From Streptomyces sp. RP5T (GTDB lineage: Bacteria; Actinomycetota; Actinomycetes; Streptomycetales; Streptomycetaceae): a stretch of DNA of 45,945 bases. Every line of letters begins with the position of its first letter. Position 1 is the stretch's first letter. The DNA lies in assembly GCF_003933965.1 (NCBI RefSeq), contig NZ_RSAJ01000007.1:1-45945 (forward strand), in the 5' to 3' direction. The notes under the pieces are model-generated. The model was given only the letters and a program-made list of their open reading frames with translations, did not search any database and had not been told where the DNA came from. Both the position numbers and the translations under genes were made by a program. Positions 8,394-17,278 of the stretch are shown one piece after another.

Positions 8394-9349
8394 CCCGCTC
8401 TTCCGAGACCGGGACTCCCCCGCAGGCACAGGCCGGGTACCGGCACGAGCTGTACCCGTACGCGGGCCGCGACGAGTTCCTCCAGGGCACTGTGGAGTTC
8501 ATCCAGGAAGCCCTCGACGGCGGTGAGGCCGTCGTCGTGGCCGTCCCCGAGCGCAAGGCGTCCCTGCTGCGCTCCGAGGTGCCCGAGGACGGCTCGGTCC
8601 GCTACGTCGACACCACCGCCGTGGCACACCACCCGGGCCGGCTCATCGGAGCCTGGCAGGAGTGGATCAAGGAGCATGCCGCGGACGGCCGGCCCGTACG
8701 CGGGATCGGCGAGTCCCCCTGGGACGAGGTGCGCAGCCAGGCGCAGGCGGAACAGCTCCGCTACCACGAGTGGCTGCTGAACAAGGCCTTCGCCGACGGC
8801 CCCGCCTGGTGGCTGCTGTGTCCCTACGACACCGCCGGGGACAACTCCGCCCTGGACCAGCTCACCCGTTGCCACCCCCAGGTCCGCTCGGGCGGGCACA
8901 GCACGGCCTGCGAGGACTACGACCCGCAGGCTCCGTTCGCCTTCGCCCCGCTGAGCCACCCCTGCGACCCCTACGAGGAGTTCATCTACGCCCGTGGCGA
9001 CCTGCCCGCCCTGCGGGAGAAGATCTCGGCCTGCGCCGAACAGCTCGGACTGGGCGGACACCGACTGCGCGAGCTGCACCTGGCCGCCACCGAGATCGCC
9101 AGCAACAGCATCCGGTACGGCGGCGGGCACGGCACCCTGCGGACGTGGAGCGAGGACCAGCGGCTCGTGTGCGAGTTCCGTGACACCGGCTACATCGCGG
9201 ACCCCCTGGCGGGACGGCGCAGGCCGACCAGCACCCAGGTCGGCGGGCGGGGCCTGTGGCTGGCGCACCAGCTCTGCGACCTGGTCGAGATCCGCTCCAC
9301 CCCCGACACGGGAACCACGATCCGCCTCCACACCGAGCTCACCGGCTGA
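8390..9349 (+). CDS. MEDS-HATPase anti-sigma factor-like protein
   Basis: This 319-residue protein has an N-terminal MEDS domain (about residues 15-190; HELYPYAGRDEFLQGTVEFI) and a C-terminal RsbW/SpoIIAB-like ATPase domain with N box ELHLAATEIASNSIRYGG, a degenerate GxDxG-type box and GGRGLWLAHQL. Proteins of this layout are common in Streptomyces and are thought to act as serine kinases that bind sigma factors or STAS antagonists. It begins at GTG 8390, overlapping the stop of the preceding MEDS-STAS gene by four bases. No sigma-factor gene is present in the window, so the target is elsewhere. Confidence 0.85.
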   Translation: MTRSSETGTPPQAQAGYRHELYPYAGRDEFLQGTVEFIQEALDGGEAVVVAVPERKASLLRSEVPEDGSVRYVDTTAVAHHPGRLIGAWQEWIKEHAADGRPVRGIGESPWDEVRSQAQAEQLRYHEWLLNKAFADGPAWWLLCPYDTAGDNSALDQLTRCHPQVRSGGHSTACEDYDPQAPFAFAPLSHPCDPYEEFIYARGDLPALREKISACAEQLGLGGHRLRELHLAATEIASNSIRYGGGHGTLRTWSEDQRLVCEFRDTGYIADPLAGRRRPTSTQVGGRGLWLAHQLCDLVEIRSTPDTGTTIRLHTELTG

Positions 9350-9566
9350 CCTGAGCGCAGAGACTCCGACGCCGCCACAAGGCCCGTCGGGCGTGCGGTG
9401 GTCCGGCACCGGCTGCCCACGCACGCGGGGCGGGGGCGGACCCGTCCATGGCCACCGTCACGGCCACGGCGTCCGGACGCGCGGCATGCGTCGACGGGCC
9501 CCAACACCGCCGTGGGCAGCAGTACTTGACCCTCACACCGTGTCAGGCGGTCGGCTGGGAGACATC

Positions 9567-10388
9567 ATGTTCACCATCGGAGACTTCGCCCGGCACGGCC
9601 GCGTCTCGGTCCGGATGCTGCGTCACTACGACGCCACCGGCCTGCTGCGACCGGCCCACGTCGACCCTGCCAGCGGCTACCGGTACTACACCGCCGCCCA
9701 GCTCGCCCGCCTCAACCGGATCATCGCGCTCAAGGACCTCGGGTTCACCCTTCTTCAGGTGCACGCCATCGTGGAGGAGAAGGTCGGCGCGGAGGAACTG
9801 CGCGGCATGCTGCGGCTGCGCCGGTCGGAGCTGGAGACCGCCATGGCCTTGGCGGAAGCACGGCTGGTCCAGGTCGAGGCGAGGCTCCGAGCGATCGAGA
9901 GCGAGGGGCACATGCCCACGAACGACGTTGTGATCAAGAGCGTCCCCGGCCTCCGGGTGGCGGAGCTGACCGCGACCGCCGCGAGTTTCGGGCCCGAGGA
10001 CATCACCCCGGTCATCGGGCCGCTCTACGACGAGTTGTTCCAGCTCCTGGACGCGGCGGGCATCGCCCCCACGGGTCCCGGAGTGGCCTACTACGAGGAC
10101 GCCCCGGAGGGCGGCGGACGGATCAGCGTCCACGCCGCCGTCCAGGTGTCCGCCCCTGTCCAGGACGGCGCCTTCCGCGTCCACGACCTGCCCTCCCTGG
10201 ACCAGGCGGCGACCATCATGCACCACGGCTCGATGGACACCGTGCTCCCCACCGTCCAGGCCCTGGCCCACTGGATCGACGCCCACGGCTACCGGTCGGC
10301 CGGGTATCCGCGCGAGATCAACCTGGAGTGCCCCGAGAACCGGGACGACTGGGTGACGGAGCTACAGGCACCCGTCACCCGGGCCTGA
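9567..10388 (+). CDS. MerR-family regulator with GyrI-like effector domain
   Basis: This 273-residue protein starts with a MerR winged helix-turn-helix (FTIGDFARHGRVSVRMLRHY, then GYRYYTAAQLARLNRI), followed by a coiled dimerisation helix (about residues 80-115) and a C-terminal GyrI-like small-molecule-binding domain (about 120-270). It is therefore a BmrR-like, ligand-responsive activator or repressor. The ATG at 9567 follows a GGGA box. It converges on the amino-acid permease at the edge of the ATP-grasp/halogenase cluster, with only 26 bp between them. It could regulate the cluster's transporters, but its orientation and the lack of a shared promoter leave this open. Confidence 0.9.
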   Translation: MFTIGDFARHGRVSVRMLRHYDATGLLRPAHVDPASGYRYYTAAQLARLNRIIALKDLGFTLLQVHAIVEEKVGAEELRGMLRLRRSELETAMALAEARLVQVEARLRAIESEGHMPTNDVVIKSVPGLRVAELTATAASFGPEDITPVIGPLYDELFQLLDAAGIAPTGPGVAYYEDAPEGGGRISVHAAVQVSAPVQDGAFRVHDLPSLDQAATIMHHGSMDTVLPTVQALAHWIDAHGYRSAGYPREINLECPENRDDWVTELQAPVTRA

Positions 10389-10414
10389 CCGCACCCGCCC
10401 GGCCCGAGCAGTGA

Positions 10415-11866
10415 TCACGGTCGCCCCGAGGCCGCACCGGCGGCGGGGTCGGCCGCCCGGGCCGGGCGTTCGGTCACCCGGGCGCGTTGCCGACGGCGCG
10501 TCACCAGCACATAGGACAGCGCCACCACTGCGACGAAGGGCACGCCGGCCTGCCAGGCCAGGGAGAAGGCGTCCACGAAACCGGTCAGCACCAGGACGAG
10601 CAGGGTGAAGGCCATGGCGAGCGCCGTCGTGACCGGCGCCCCGGGCAGCCGCACCGTGGGCCTCCGCACCGGATCCTCGGCCCCGGCGCGCCTGAAGGCG
10701 AGATGTGTGGCGAAGATGAGCAGCCAGGTCACCATGCCGGTGAACAGGGCCGCGCCGAGGAGCACGGGAAACGCGGTGTCCGGCGACACGACGGACACGA
10801 CGGAGGCGGCCACCAGCCCCACCGCGGAGGCCAGCACGGCGGGCAGCGGGATCCTGCGGTCGCTGGTGCGCCCGAGAGCGCGCGGCGCGTATCCGCTCAG
10901 GGCGAGGGAGTGCATCATGCGGGAGGCCACGTACAGGTTGATGTTGGCGGCGGAGAGGGCGGCCGTCAGCACCACGGCGTTCATGATGTCGGCGGCCGCG
11001 GGGACGCCGACGAGGCTGAAGAGGCGCACGAACGGGCTCTGCTGCACACCGGAGACCTGCACGGTCTCGGTCCAGGGCATGATCGACACGATCACGGCGG
11101 TCCCCAGGACGTAGAACAGCAGCAGCCGCAGTACGGCCCCTCGTGCCGCTCTGGGCACGTCCCGGCCGGGGTCCTTGGATTCGGCCGCTGTCATGGCCAC
11201 GGCCTCGGTGCCGCCGTAGGCGAGTGTGGTGACCGTGAGCGCGAGCAGCATCCCCTTGAGGCCGTTCGGGGCGAAGCCGCCGTGCTCCGTCCAGCCGCCC
11301 AGGCCCGCCGCGGGATGCTCGCCCGCGCCGAAGAAGACGAAGGTCACGCCGAAGCCGATGAACAGGACGACGGCCAGCACCTTGACGAGGGCGAACCAGT
11401 ACTCGACCTCACCGAACACGGAGACCGCCGCGCAGTTCACGAGGGTGATGAACAGGGTGAAGACCACCACCGGTACCCACAGGGGAAGCTCCGGCCACCA
11501 GAAACGGAGGTAGATGCCGGCCGCCACGATCTCGCCGCCGATGGTGACGACCAGGCAACCCCAGTAGCACCATCTCTGCACGTATCCGGCCAGCGGCCCG
11601 AGGTAGCGGTCGGCGAGCCGGCCGAAGCCCCCGGCCTCCGGGTGCGCGGAGGTCATCTCGGCCAGGGCGTAGGCCAGGGCGATGGCGCACAGCGCTCCGG
11701 CGAGGTACAGGACCGTCACGGACGGCCCGGCCATGGACATGGCCAGTGAGGATCCGAGAAAGAGGCCGGTGCCCAGGGCGCCGCCGACGGCCAGCATGGT
11801 GATCTGGCGGCTGCCGAGCGACCGGTCCAGTCCGCTGTCCTCTCTGCCCGCTGCGTGGTCAGTCAT
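10415..11866 (-). CDS. APC-superfamily amino acid permease
   Basis: This 483-residue protein has about twelve hydrophobic segments and the amino-acid permease start region ITMLAVGGALGTGLFLGSS, with the AYGGTEAVAMTAAESKDPGRDVP motif typical of the AAT family (GabP/ProY/LysP type). It imports amino acids by proton symport. Its ATG overlaps the stop of the MFS gene by eight bases, making it the last gene of the leftward biosynthetic operon. It might supply tryptophan or another building block, or take up a product or intermediate. The substrate is not shown by the sequence. Confidence 0.9.
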   Translation of the reverse strand: MTDHAAGREDSGLDRSLGSRQITMLAVGGALGTGLFLGSSLAMSMAGPSVTVLYLAGALCAIALAYALAEMTSAHPEAGGFGRLADRYLGPLAGYVQRWCYWGCLVVTIGGEIVAAGIYLRFWWPELPLWVPVVVFTLFITLVNCAAVSVFGEVEYWFALVKVLAVVLFIGFGVTFVFFGAGEHPAAGLGGWTEHGGFAPNGLKGMLLALTVTTLAYGGTEAVAMTAAESKDPGRDVPRAARGAVLRLLLFYVLGTAVIVSIMPWTETVQVSGVQQSPFVRLFSLVGVPAAADIMNAVVLTAALSAANINLYVASRMMHSLALSGYAPRALGRTSDRRIPLPAVLASAVGLVAASVVSVVSPDTAFPVLLGAALFTGMVTWLLIFATHLAFRRAGAEDPVRRPTVRLPGAPVTTALAMAFTLLVLVLTGFVDAFSLAWQAGVPFVAVVALSYVLVTRRRQRARVTERPARAADPAAGAASGRP

Positions 11867-13148
11867 GGTCGAGCGGCTCCTTCACCCGGGTCTCGTCGTC
11901 GGCTTGCGGTGCACTGCGCTCACGGATGGCTCGCCCGAGCCCCCACTGTCCGGCGGCCACCAGAGCACAGACCCCGAAGCAGGTCGCCCACAGCGTCGTG
12001 GGTCCCGCGTGGGCGTACAGCTGCGTGCCTGCGGCCGGGGCGACCACGGCGGCCAGCGCGTAGGCCGCGCCGAAGAGCCCGTTGTAGCGCCCGCGCAGAT
12101 GCTCCGGTGCGAGGTCGGCGACGATGGTCTGCACGACGGCCGCGACGGTGATCTCGCCGGCAGTCCAGATCACCACCGTGACGGCGTAACCGGCGAGGCT
12201 GGACATCCAGGCGCCCAGACCGAACCCGGTGCCCATCAGCAGGACACCGCAGGCGATGACAGCGCTGTGGTCCCGCCGGCTGAGCCACTTGATGAGCAGG
12301 GGCTGTACGACGACCACGAGCACGCCGTTGACGGCGACGGCGAACCCGTAGTCGGCGGCGGTCAGTCCGCTGTCCACCATGGCGAGCGGCAGGGTGGAGC
12401 CGACCTGGAACTGGACGGACGCGTGCAGCAGGAGCAGCAGCACGTAGGCGACCATGACGCGGTCCCGCAGGACCTCCCGGTAGCTGCCCGGAGGTTGTCG
12501 CGCGCCCTGCTCGGGGCGTGGGGTGTCGGCCGGGAGGCGCCACCACACGAGGAGGCCGAACAGCACGCAGGTGACGGCGTCGATCCAGAAGAGCCACAGG
12601 AAGCCGCGCTGCGCCAGCACACCGCCGAGCACGGAGGCGACGGAGAACCCGACGTTGACCGCCCAGTACAGAAGGCCGTAGGCGCGGGGCCGGTCCTCCT
12701 TCTTCACGGCGTCGGCGACGATGGCCCCCGAGGCGGGCTGGTACAGCTGGAGGCACAGCCCCGCGAGGAAGGCCGTGGCGAGGATGGCCGCAAGGCCCCG
12801 GACGTAGCCGAGAGCCAGCAGGGCGGCCCCCGCGGCGACCGGACCGGTGGCGAAGGTGGCCCGGCGTCCCCACAGGTCGCTGAGGAACCCCCCGACCAGC
12901 TGGGAGCAGGTGCTGCCCAGGCCGAGTGCGGTGACGACGGCTCCCGCCCAGGTCACCGACATGGCGCGCTGGTCGGTGAGATAGAGGGTGAGGAACGGGA
13001 CCACCATGGTCCCGGCCCGGCTGACGAGAATGCCGGACCAGACCACCCAGTAGAGGTGCGGCAGTCCTCCGAAATGGGCCCGCAGGAAGCCGGCGACCCG
13101 TCCGGAGGGTGCGCCGCTCGGCGGACGGTCGGTCATCTGTCCTGTCAC
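11859..13148 (-). CDS. MFS exporter of the ATP-grasp cluster
   Basis: This 12-span transporter of about 429 residues has the motif-A region GGFLSDLWGRRATF after the second span and the LYQPASGAIVADAVKKEDRPRAYGLLYW region typical of small drug/peptide exporters (DHA1 or MdtH-like). The GTG at 13148 overlaps the preceding stop as GTGA; ATG 13136 is a possible alternative. It lies directly after the ATP-grasp genes in one continuous overlapping transcription unit, so the natural reading is export of, and self-resistance to, the cluster's product. The substrate is inferred from context only. Confidence 0.88.
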   Translation of the reverse strand: MTGQMTDRPPSGAPSGRVAGFLRAHFGGLPHLYWVVWSGILVSRAGTMVVPFLTLYLTDQRAMSVTWAGAVVTALGLGSTCSQLVGGFLSDLWGRRATFATGPVAAGAALLALGYVRGLAAILATAFLAGLCLQLYQPASGAIVADAVKKEDRPRAYGLLYWAVNVGFSVASVLGGVLAQRGFLWLFWIDAVTCVLFGLLVWWRLPADTPRPEQGARQPPGSYREVLRDRVMVAYVLLLLLHASVQFQVGSTLPLAMVDSGLTAADYGFAVAVNGVLVVVVQPLLIKWLSRRDHSAVIACGVLLMGTGFGLGAWMSSLAGYAVTVVIWTAGEITVAAVVQTIVADLAPEHLRGRYNGLFGAAYALAAVVAPAAGTQLYAHAGPTTLWATCFGVCALVAAGQWGLGRAIRERSAPQADDETRVKEPLDHD

Positions 13149-13459
13149 CAAGGGAGTTGCTCCGGCCGTGCGTGCGTGAGCCGGGCATGGGAGACCCGGA
13201 CCGAATCCGGATCGAGGCACGCCATGAAGGCCGCCGCTCGCGGATCCGTCCGGATCGATTCGGCGGCGGCCAGGGCGTCGGCGAGGTCCTTCCACCAGAC
13301 CAGATCGACGCGGCTGCCGTCGGTGTCGACGGTCAGCACCTGCCGGGACAGGAAGCCGGGCTGTTCCGCCAGGAAGTCGCCCACGGACCGGACGGCCTCG
13401 TCGAATTGGCGCTCGCCCACGCCGTCGTGGATGCGGAACGTCACGAGTTCAAGAATCAC
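13145..13459 (-). CDS. Small ABM/Dabb-like ferredoxin-fold protein
   Basis: This 104-residue protein reads as one alpha+beta ferredoxin-like domain: strand LELVTFRIHDG, helix with FLAEQPGF, strand SRQVLTVDTDG and the characteristic LVWWKDLADALAAAESI, then SVRVSHARL. This pattern fits the antibiotic-biosynthesis-monooxygenase superfamily, whose members include cofactor-free oxygenases, isomerases and proteins of unknown role. Its ATG overlaps the stop of the ATP-grasp gene before it (ATGA) and its stop overlaps the MFS start. It is thus firmly part of the operon and could be a tailoring enzyme; a catalytic role is not shown. Confidence 0.7.
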   Translation of the reverse strand: MILELVTFRIHDGVGERQFDEAVRSVGDFLAEQPGFLSRQVLTVDTDGSRVDLVWWKDLADALAAAESIRTDPRAAAFMACLDPDSVRVSHARLTHARPEQLPW

Positions 13460-14649
13460 CGGCTTGCCTGCCCATCGTCTTCCATGAGGAACTTCTCCGC
13501 GGACCCGTGATCCGGTGCCGTGAACAGGATGTGTCCGTGGCGCCGGTGGGGAAGTCTGATGTTGTCGAGCGCGTCGGGCTCCCGGCTGTCGGGTCCGGTG
13601 AGGACGACCTCCGCCTGGACGCCGGCAGGCAGGGCGGGCAGACGTCGTCCCATGCCGTCGGCGGTCCGGCCGAGGAACCGGACCCCCGCGATCCGGTGCG
13701 GGGCCGCCGGGGTGCGGGGCGCCTCGCCCGACAGCAGCGCGTCGTAGAACTGGCCGAACACCTTGATGTCCAGGGCTCGTTCCATCAGGAGCGGGATGAG
13801 GTCGCCGCCGAAGCGGGTGTGGATCTCGATGAGATCGACGGTCTCGCTCGTCACCTTCACCTCGGCGTGGATCGGGGCGGTGCCGATACCGAGGGCGGCC
13901 ACGACGTCCTGGACGTAGGACGCGAAGCGGGGGTCGTCCTGCTGGGCGCGGGCGGGCAGCACGTGCCCGGTCTCGTAGAAGGAGGGAAAGCCGCTGGTCT
14001 CCTTCTGCGTCACGGCGAGCAGATGGAAGGTCCCCGCCAGGCAGATGCCCTCCACGCTGTACTCGGTTCCGGGGACGAACTCCTCCAGCAGGAGGCGGCG
14101 CCCGCGGTCCTGTTCGGCACGCGGATCGTCGAAGAGGTCCGCGTAGGACGACACCTCGGCGTGATCCCGTACGGCGCGCACGCCGATGCTGCCGGTCATG
14201 TCGACGGGCTTCACGACGAACGGGACGGGGAAGACGGCCGCGGTGCGGGGCAGGTCCGCCAGCGTGGTCACGGCGGACCGCACGGTGGACAGCCCCTGGT
14301 CGACAAGCCGCTGCCGGGTGGCGCCCTTGTCCCGGATCAGGTCCTCGACGGCGCTCGGCTCACCCGGCAGGCCCAGTCGCTCCCGGACCCGTGCGGCGAG
14401 GCCGAGATGCAGCTCCGAGAAGGACAGGACCTGCTCCGGGGAGAGCGCGGCCACCGCGTCCGTGACGTGGTCCGGTGTCATGTCGGCGACCTCGATCAGC
14501 CGGGACACCGGAAGCGTGCCGGGGACGACACCGAGGCCCTCCGCCCGGTCGACGAGTGCGACGTCGAGCCCGCGCAACCGTGCCTGCACCACCGCTTCGT
14601 GCAGGGTGTACGACGTGCGGGGCACCCCCACGAGCGCCAGGTACGTCAT
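13456..14649 (-). CDS. ATP-grasp amino-acid/peptide ligase A
   Basis: This 397-residue enzyme has the normal ATP-grasp order: an N-terminal pre-ATP-grasp domain (LALVGVPRTSY), the nucleotide-binding Lys147 and Gly loop (FVVKPVDMTGSIGV), then metal-binding acidic residues Glu263 and Glu275 in the block EIHTRFGGD. Ligases of this group activate a carboxylate as acyl phosphate and join it to an amine. The metal block uses His where many relatives have Asn (ExH rather than ExN), as also in ligase D of this cluster. The ATG overlaps the previous stop and its ribosome-binding site GGAGGAGG lies inside the preceding gene. Substrates are unknown; amide formation between amino acids is the likely reaction. 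Confidence 0.85.
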   Translation of the reverse strand: MTYLALVGVPRTSYTLHEAVVQARLRGLDVALVDRAEGLGVVPGTLPVSRLIEVADMTPDHVTDAVAALSPEQVLSFSELHLGLAARVRERLGLPGEPSAVEDLIRDKGATRQRLVDQGLSTVRSAVTTLADLPRTAAVFPVPFVVKPVDMTGSIGVRAVRDHAEVSSYADLFDDPRAEQDRGRRLLLEEFVPGTEYSVEGICLAGTFHLLAVTQKETSGFPSFYETGHVLPARAQQDDPRFASYVQDVVAALGIGTAPIHAEVKVTSETVDLIEIHTRFGGDLIPLLMERALDIKVFGQFYDALLSGEAPRTPAAPHRIAGVRFLGRTADGMGRRLPALPAGVQAEVVLTGPDSREPDALDNIRLPHRRHGHILFTAPDHGSAEKFLMEDDGQASR

Positions 14650-15935
14650 ACGGCCTCCTCCAGTTCCGCCTTGAGAACGCCCCTGATCCGCTCGGCGGTG
14701 GCCTCCACCCCGGACCGGCTCTCCCCCTCCACGAGGAAGGCCGCGATGTGGTAGTCGGTGCCCTCCGGCAGCGTGACGAGGACGTCTCCCGGCTTCTTGA
14801 TGACGTCCAGGAGAAGCACTCCCGGCAGTTCACGAGCCGCTTCCTCGCCCGTGATGTGGACGACCCGGCCCGGGCGTTCCACGTTGACCGCGCCGTACAG
14901 GCAGGCGCGGTCGGCGGCTGACGGGGGCACCTGGGGCAGGGTCCCCTCGGCCATGAGCCGTACCAGGGCGGTCAACGGATCCACGCCGGTCAGACGCTCC
15001 ACGGCGAGAGGGGTGAGGAACCCCCCGGGGCGCAGCGCGCCCTCGATCACGACCGGTCCACGGTCCCCGACGCGGAGTTCCATGTGCGCCGCTCCTCTGG
15101 TCGCGCCCAGGGCGCGCGCGGCCCGCACCGCGACCTCGACGGCCCGGGCGACGTCGGCGGGGGCGAGGGAGACGGGGTGGACGCTGTGCACCTCGCCGAA
15201 GGTGGGGCCGGCGGCCGGGTGCTTCTCGAAGACGCCGAGGACCGCGTGACCGTTCTCGGACAGCAGCAGGTCGATGTTGAGTTCGGTGCCGCTGACGTAC
15301 TCCTGGGCGAGGACCGTCGCCGTGTCGTCCGTGGGCGCGTAGAGGTCGGCGAGCCTGTTGGCCGACGCCTCGGCCCGGTAGAGCCTGCGGATGACGGACA
15401 GTGCCTCTTCGAGTTCGGTTCGCGTGCGGACGAGCATGACGGACTGGCTGTTGGTGGACCGGGGGATCTTCACCACCATCCGGCCGTCGGCGCACTGGTC
15501 CAGCGCCTCCGCGCCGGCGTCGGGCTCCGCGGCGTCGAAGGTCCAGCTGCGGGGGTGGGGCACATCGGCGTGCCGGAAGCGGGCGGAGGCGAGCGACTTG
15601 TCCCGGGCGGCGCGCGCGGCGTCCGGTGTGCAGCCGGGCAGGCCGAGCGCCTCGGTGATGAGAGCGGCGGTCTCCACCGCGCCCTCCCACACGGAGAAGG
15701 CCGCGTCCAGGGGGGCGTCCCGATGCAGCTTCCGCGCGAGCGTCACGGCCTCGCCGGGGCTGCCGTACGTGTGCACCACGACTCGCTCGGCAAGGGCCGG
15801 CGGCGCTGTCGGTGTCGGGCCCGCGGTGGCGGGGACGAGCAGGACGACCTCGTCCGCCGCGGCGAGCAGGGAACGCAGCAACCTCGGTGCGGCAGAGGCG
15901 TGCAGCGCGAGGACCCGTGTGCTTCGAACCGTCAT
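14646..15935 (-). CDS. ATP-grasp ligase B with altered active-site motifs
   Basis: This 429-residue protein aligns with ATP-grasp ligases in overall order: N-terminal domain, Lys156 (GRMVVKIPRS), the adenine-binding EYVSGTELNIDLL region, Glu286 (HMELRV) and a terminal block IEGALRPGG. Two features differ from ligases A and D. The glycine loop after the lysine reads TNSQSV, with no glycines, and the ExN/ExH metal block reads EGA, with Ala300 where a metal-binding Asn or His normally stands. It may have lost activity, use a different metal arrangement, or act as a partner of another ligase. It overlaps both neighbours by four bases. The family assignment is good; its function is uncertain. Confidence 0.78.
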   Translation of the reverse strand: MTVRSTRVLALHASAAPRLLRSLLAAADEVVLLVPATAGPTPTAPPALAERVVVHTYGSPGEAVTLARKLHRDAPLDAAFSVWEGAVETAALITEALGLPGCTPDAARAARDKSLASARFRHADVPHPRSWTFDAAEPDAGAEALDQCADGRMVVKIPRSTNSQSVMLVRTRTELEEALSVIRRLYRAEASANRLADLYAPTDDTATVLAQEYVSGTELNIDLLLSENGHAVLGVFEKHPAAGPTFGEVHSVHPVSLAPADVARAVEVAVRAARALGATRGAAHMELRVGDRGPVVIEGALRPGGFLTPLAVERLTGVDPLTALVRLMAEGTLPQVPPSAADRACLYGAVNVERPGRVVHITGEEAARELPGVLLLDVIKKPGDVLVTLPEGTDYHIAAFLVEGESRSGVEATAERIRGVLKAELEEAV

Positions 15936-17278
15936 AGTCCTTCGCTTCCAGACACCGCGAGTCCGGCAGGGATGTGTTCGTCGAGCGGTTCACAGGCCGC
16001 GGGCGCGAAGAACGCGCCCTGGTGGACGTTGGCGACACCATCGGTTCCGGCGGGGACGCCGCGGGCGAGGAACCCCGCGCAGTGACCGTCCACGTAGAGG
16101 CAGCCGACGCCCACTTCGAAGGGCGCGCGTCCGCCGGGGACAGGAAGATCGAGGCTGCCGGAAGCCACGTGGTCCTGGAGGACGTGCGGGCGGTCGAGCG
16201 CGGCGGCGAGCCGTTCGTCCCACACCTCGGCCGGCACGGCACGCCCGATGACCACGCCCCTGCCTCCGTAGCCGATCGCGGGCTTGAGCACGAGGTGCTC
16301 GCGTTCGGCGCGCGCCCAGGACAGGACGTCCGGGGTGAGCAGGCGGGTGGCCGCCACTCCCCCGGGCCCGTCGGGCGGTTGCTCGCCGTCCTCCGTCGCC
16401 AGCATCGCCTTGTTGCCGAGCAGGCTGAAGACGGGCGGTGCCACATAGACGGGTCCACCGCGTGCGTGGCAGGCGAGGGCGGCGTCGACGAATGTCCGGT
16501 ACCGGGGCGTGATGACCTCGTCGTAGGTGAAGCAGCCGTAGACGAGGTCGACGCGTTGTCCGCCGGCCTCGGCACGGGCGCCGTCGAAGGAGATCTCCGA
16601 GGTGCGGGCCACCGTCGCTGCGAAGCCCTGGCCGGTCAGGTAGTGCGCGGCGTCGTGGGGGATGGGGATGTCGGCCTCTTCGTCTGTGACGGCCAGCACG
16701 ATCCGGGGGCGGGGCCCGTCCGGCGGCACGTCGACCAGACGCCGGAGTGCGCTCCCCCAGGGCACGGCCGGCCGGGGCAGGCGCTCGCCGGGTGACTCCG
16801 AGCGGAACAGCTCGGCGGCACCCGGCAGTTCGTCCACGACCTCGGCGTACCGGTCGAGGATGCCGATGCCGCCGACGGTCGGGCCGACGTTGATCTCGAC
16901 CAGGCGCGGCCCGCCGGGGCCCAGGACGAAGTCGGCGCGGGCGAAGGAAGCGGCCATGTCCAGTGCCGCGGGCGTGTGCATCGAGGCCAGCCATGACGCC
17001 TCGTCAGGGGGGTGTCCCAGGCCGCCGAGCGTGCTGCCGGAGCCGTCGGCCAGAGCACGGGACGCCCGGTCACGCAGCCGTGCCATGCAGGTGCGGGTCG
17101 TGTCCCACATGACGCGCGCCGCGCCGGAGGAGACGACCAGGGGCGCGAAGGCGGGCCGGATGCGCCGGTAGCCCTCGTGGTGCGCCGCGAAACGTGCGGG
17201 CAGCGCGGTGCCGAGCTGGCTGAACGACGCGTCCCAGGCGGCGTCCGGCACCCGCAGAGCCGGTTCGTTGCTCCTCAT
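15932..17278 (-). CDS. Circularly permuted ATP-grasp ligase C
   Basis: This 448-residue protein carries ATP-grasp motifs in the reverse of the usual order. The metal-binding ExN block, VEIN (Glu128, Asn130), followed by VGPTVGGIGI, lies in the first third. The nucleotide-binding lysine and glycine loop, LKPAIGYGGRGV (Lys332), lies near the C-terminus, and VHQGAFFAP ends the fold. That order is the mark of circularly permuted ATP-grasp enzymes (the glutathionylspermidine-synthase-like and related groups), which form amide bonds. The start ATG 17278 overlaps the stop of ligase D. It is not a recent duplicate of the other three ligases, so it probably makes a distinct bond. Substrates are unknown. 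Confidence 0.78.
   Translation of the reverse strand: MRSNEPALRVPDAAWDASFSQLGTALPARFAAHHEGYRRIRPAFAPLVVSSGAARVMWDTTRTCMARLRDRASRALADGSGSTLGGLGHPPDEASWLASMHTPAALDMAASFARADFVLGPGGPRLVEINVGPTVGGIGILDRYAEVVDELPGAAELFRSESPGERLPRPAVPWGSALRRLVDVPPDGPRPRIVLAVTDEEADIPIPHDAAHYLTGQGFAATVARTSEISFDGARAEAGGQRVDLVYGCFTYDEVITPRYRTFVDAALACHARGGPVYVAPPVFSLLGNKAMLATEDGEQPPDGPGGVAATRLLTPDVLSWARAEREHLVLKPAIGYGGRGVVIGRAVPAEVWDERLAAALDRPHVLQDHVASGSLDLPVPGGRAPFEVGVGCLYVDGHCAGFLARGVPAGTDGVANVHQGAFFAPAACEPLDEHIPAGLAVSGSEGL

Noticed and set aside
9350-9566. Possible regulatory structure between the HATPase and MerR genes
   Set aside because: No convincing palindrome, hairpin or promoter pair was found in the 217 bp.
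11682-13487. Plus-strand open frame of 601 codons
   Set aside because: Antisense to the MFS exporter and amino-acid permease; composition is mirror-like, with no domain.
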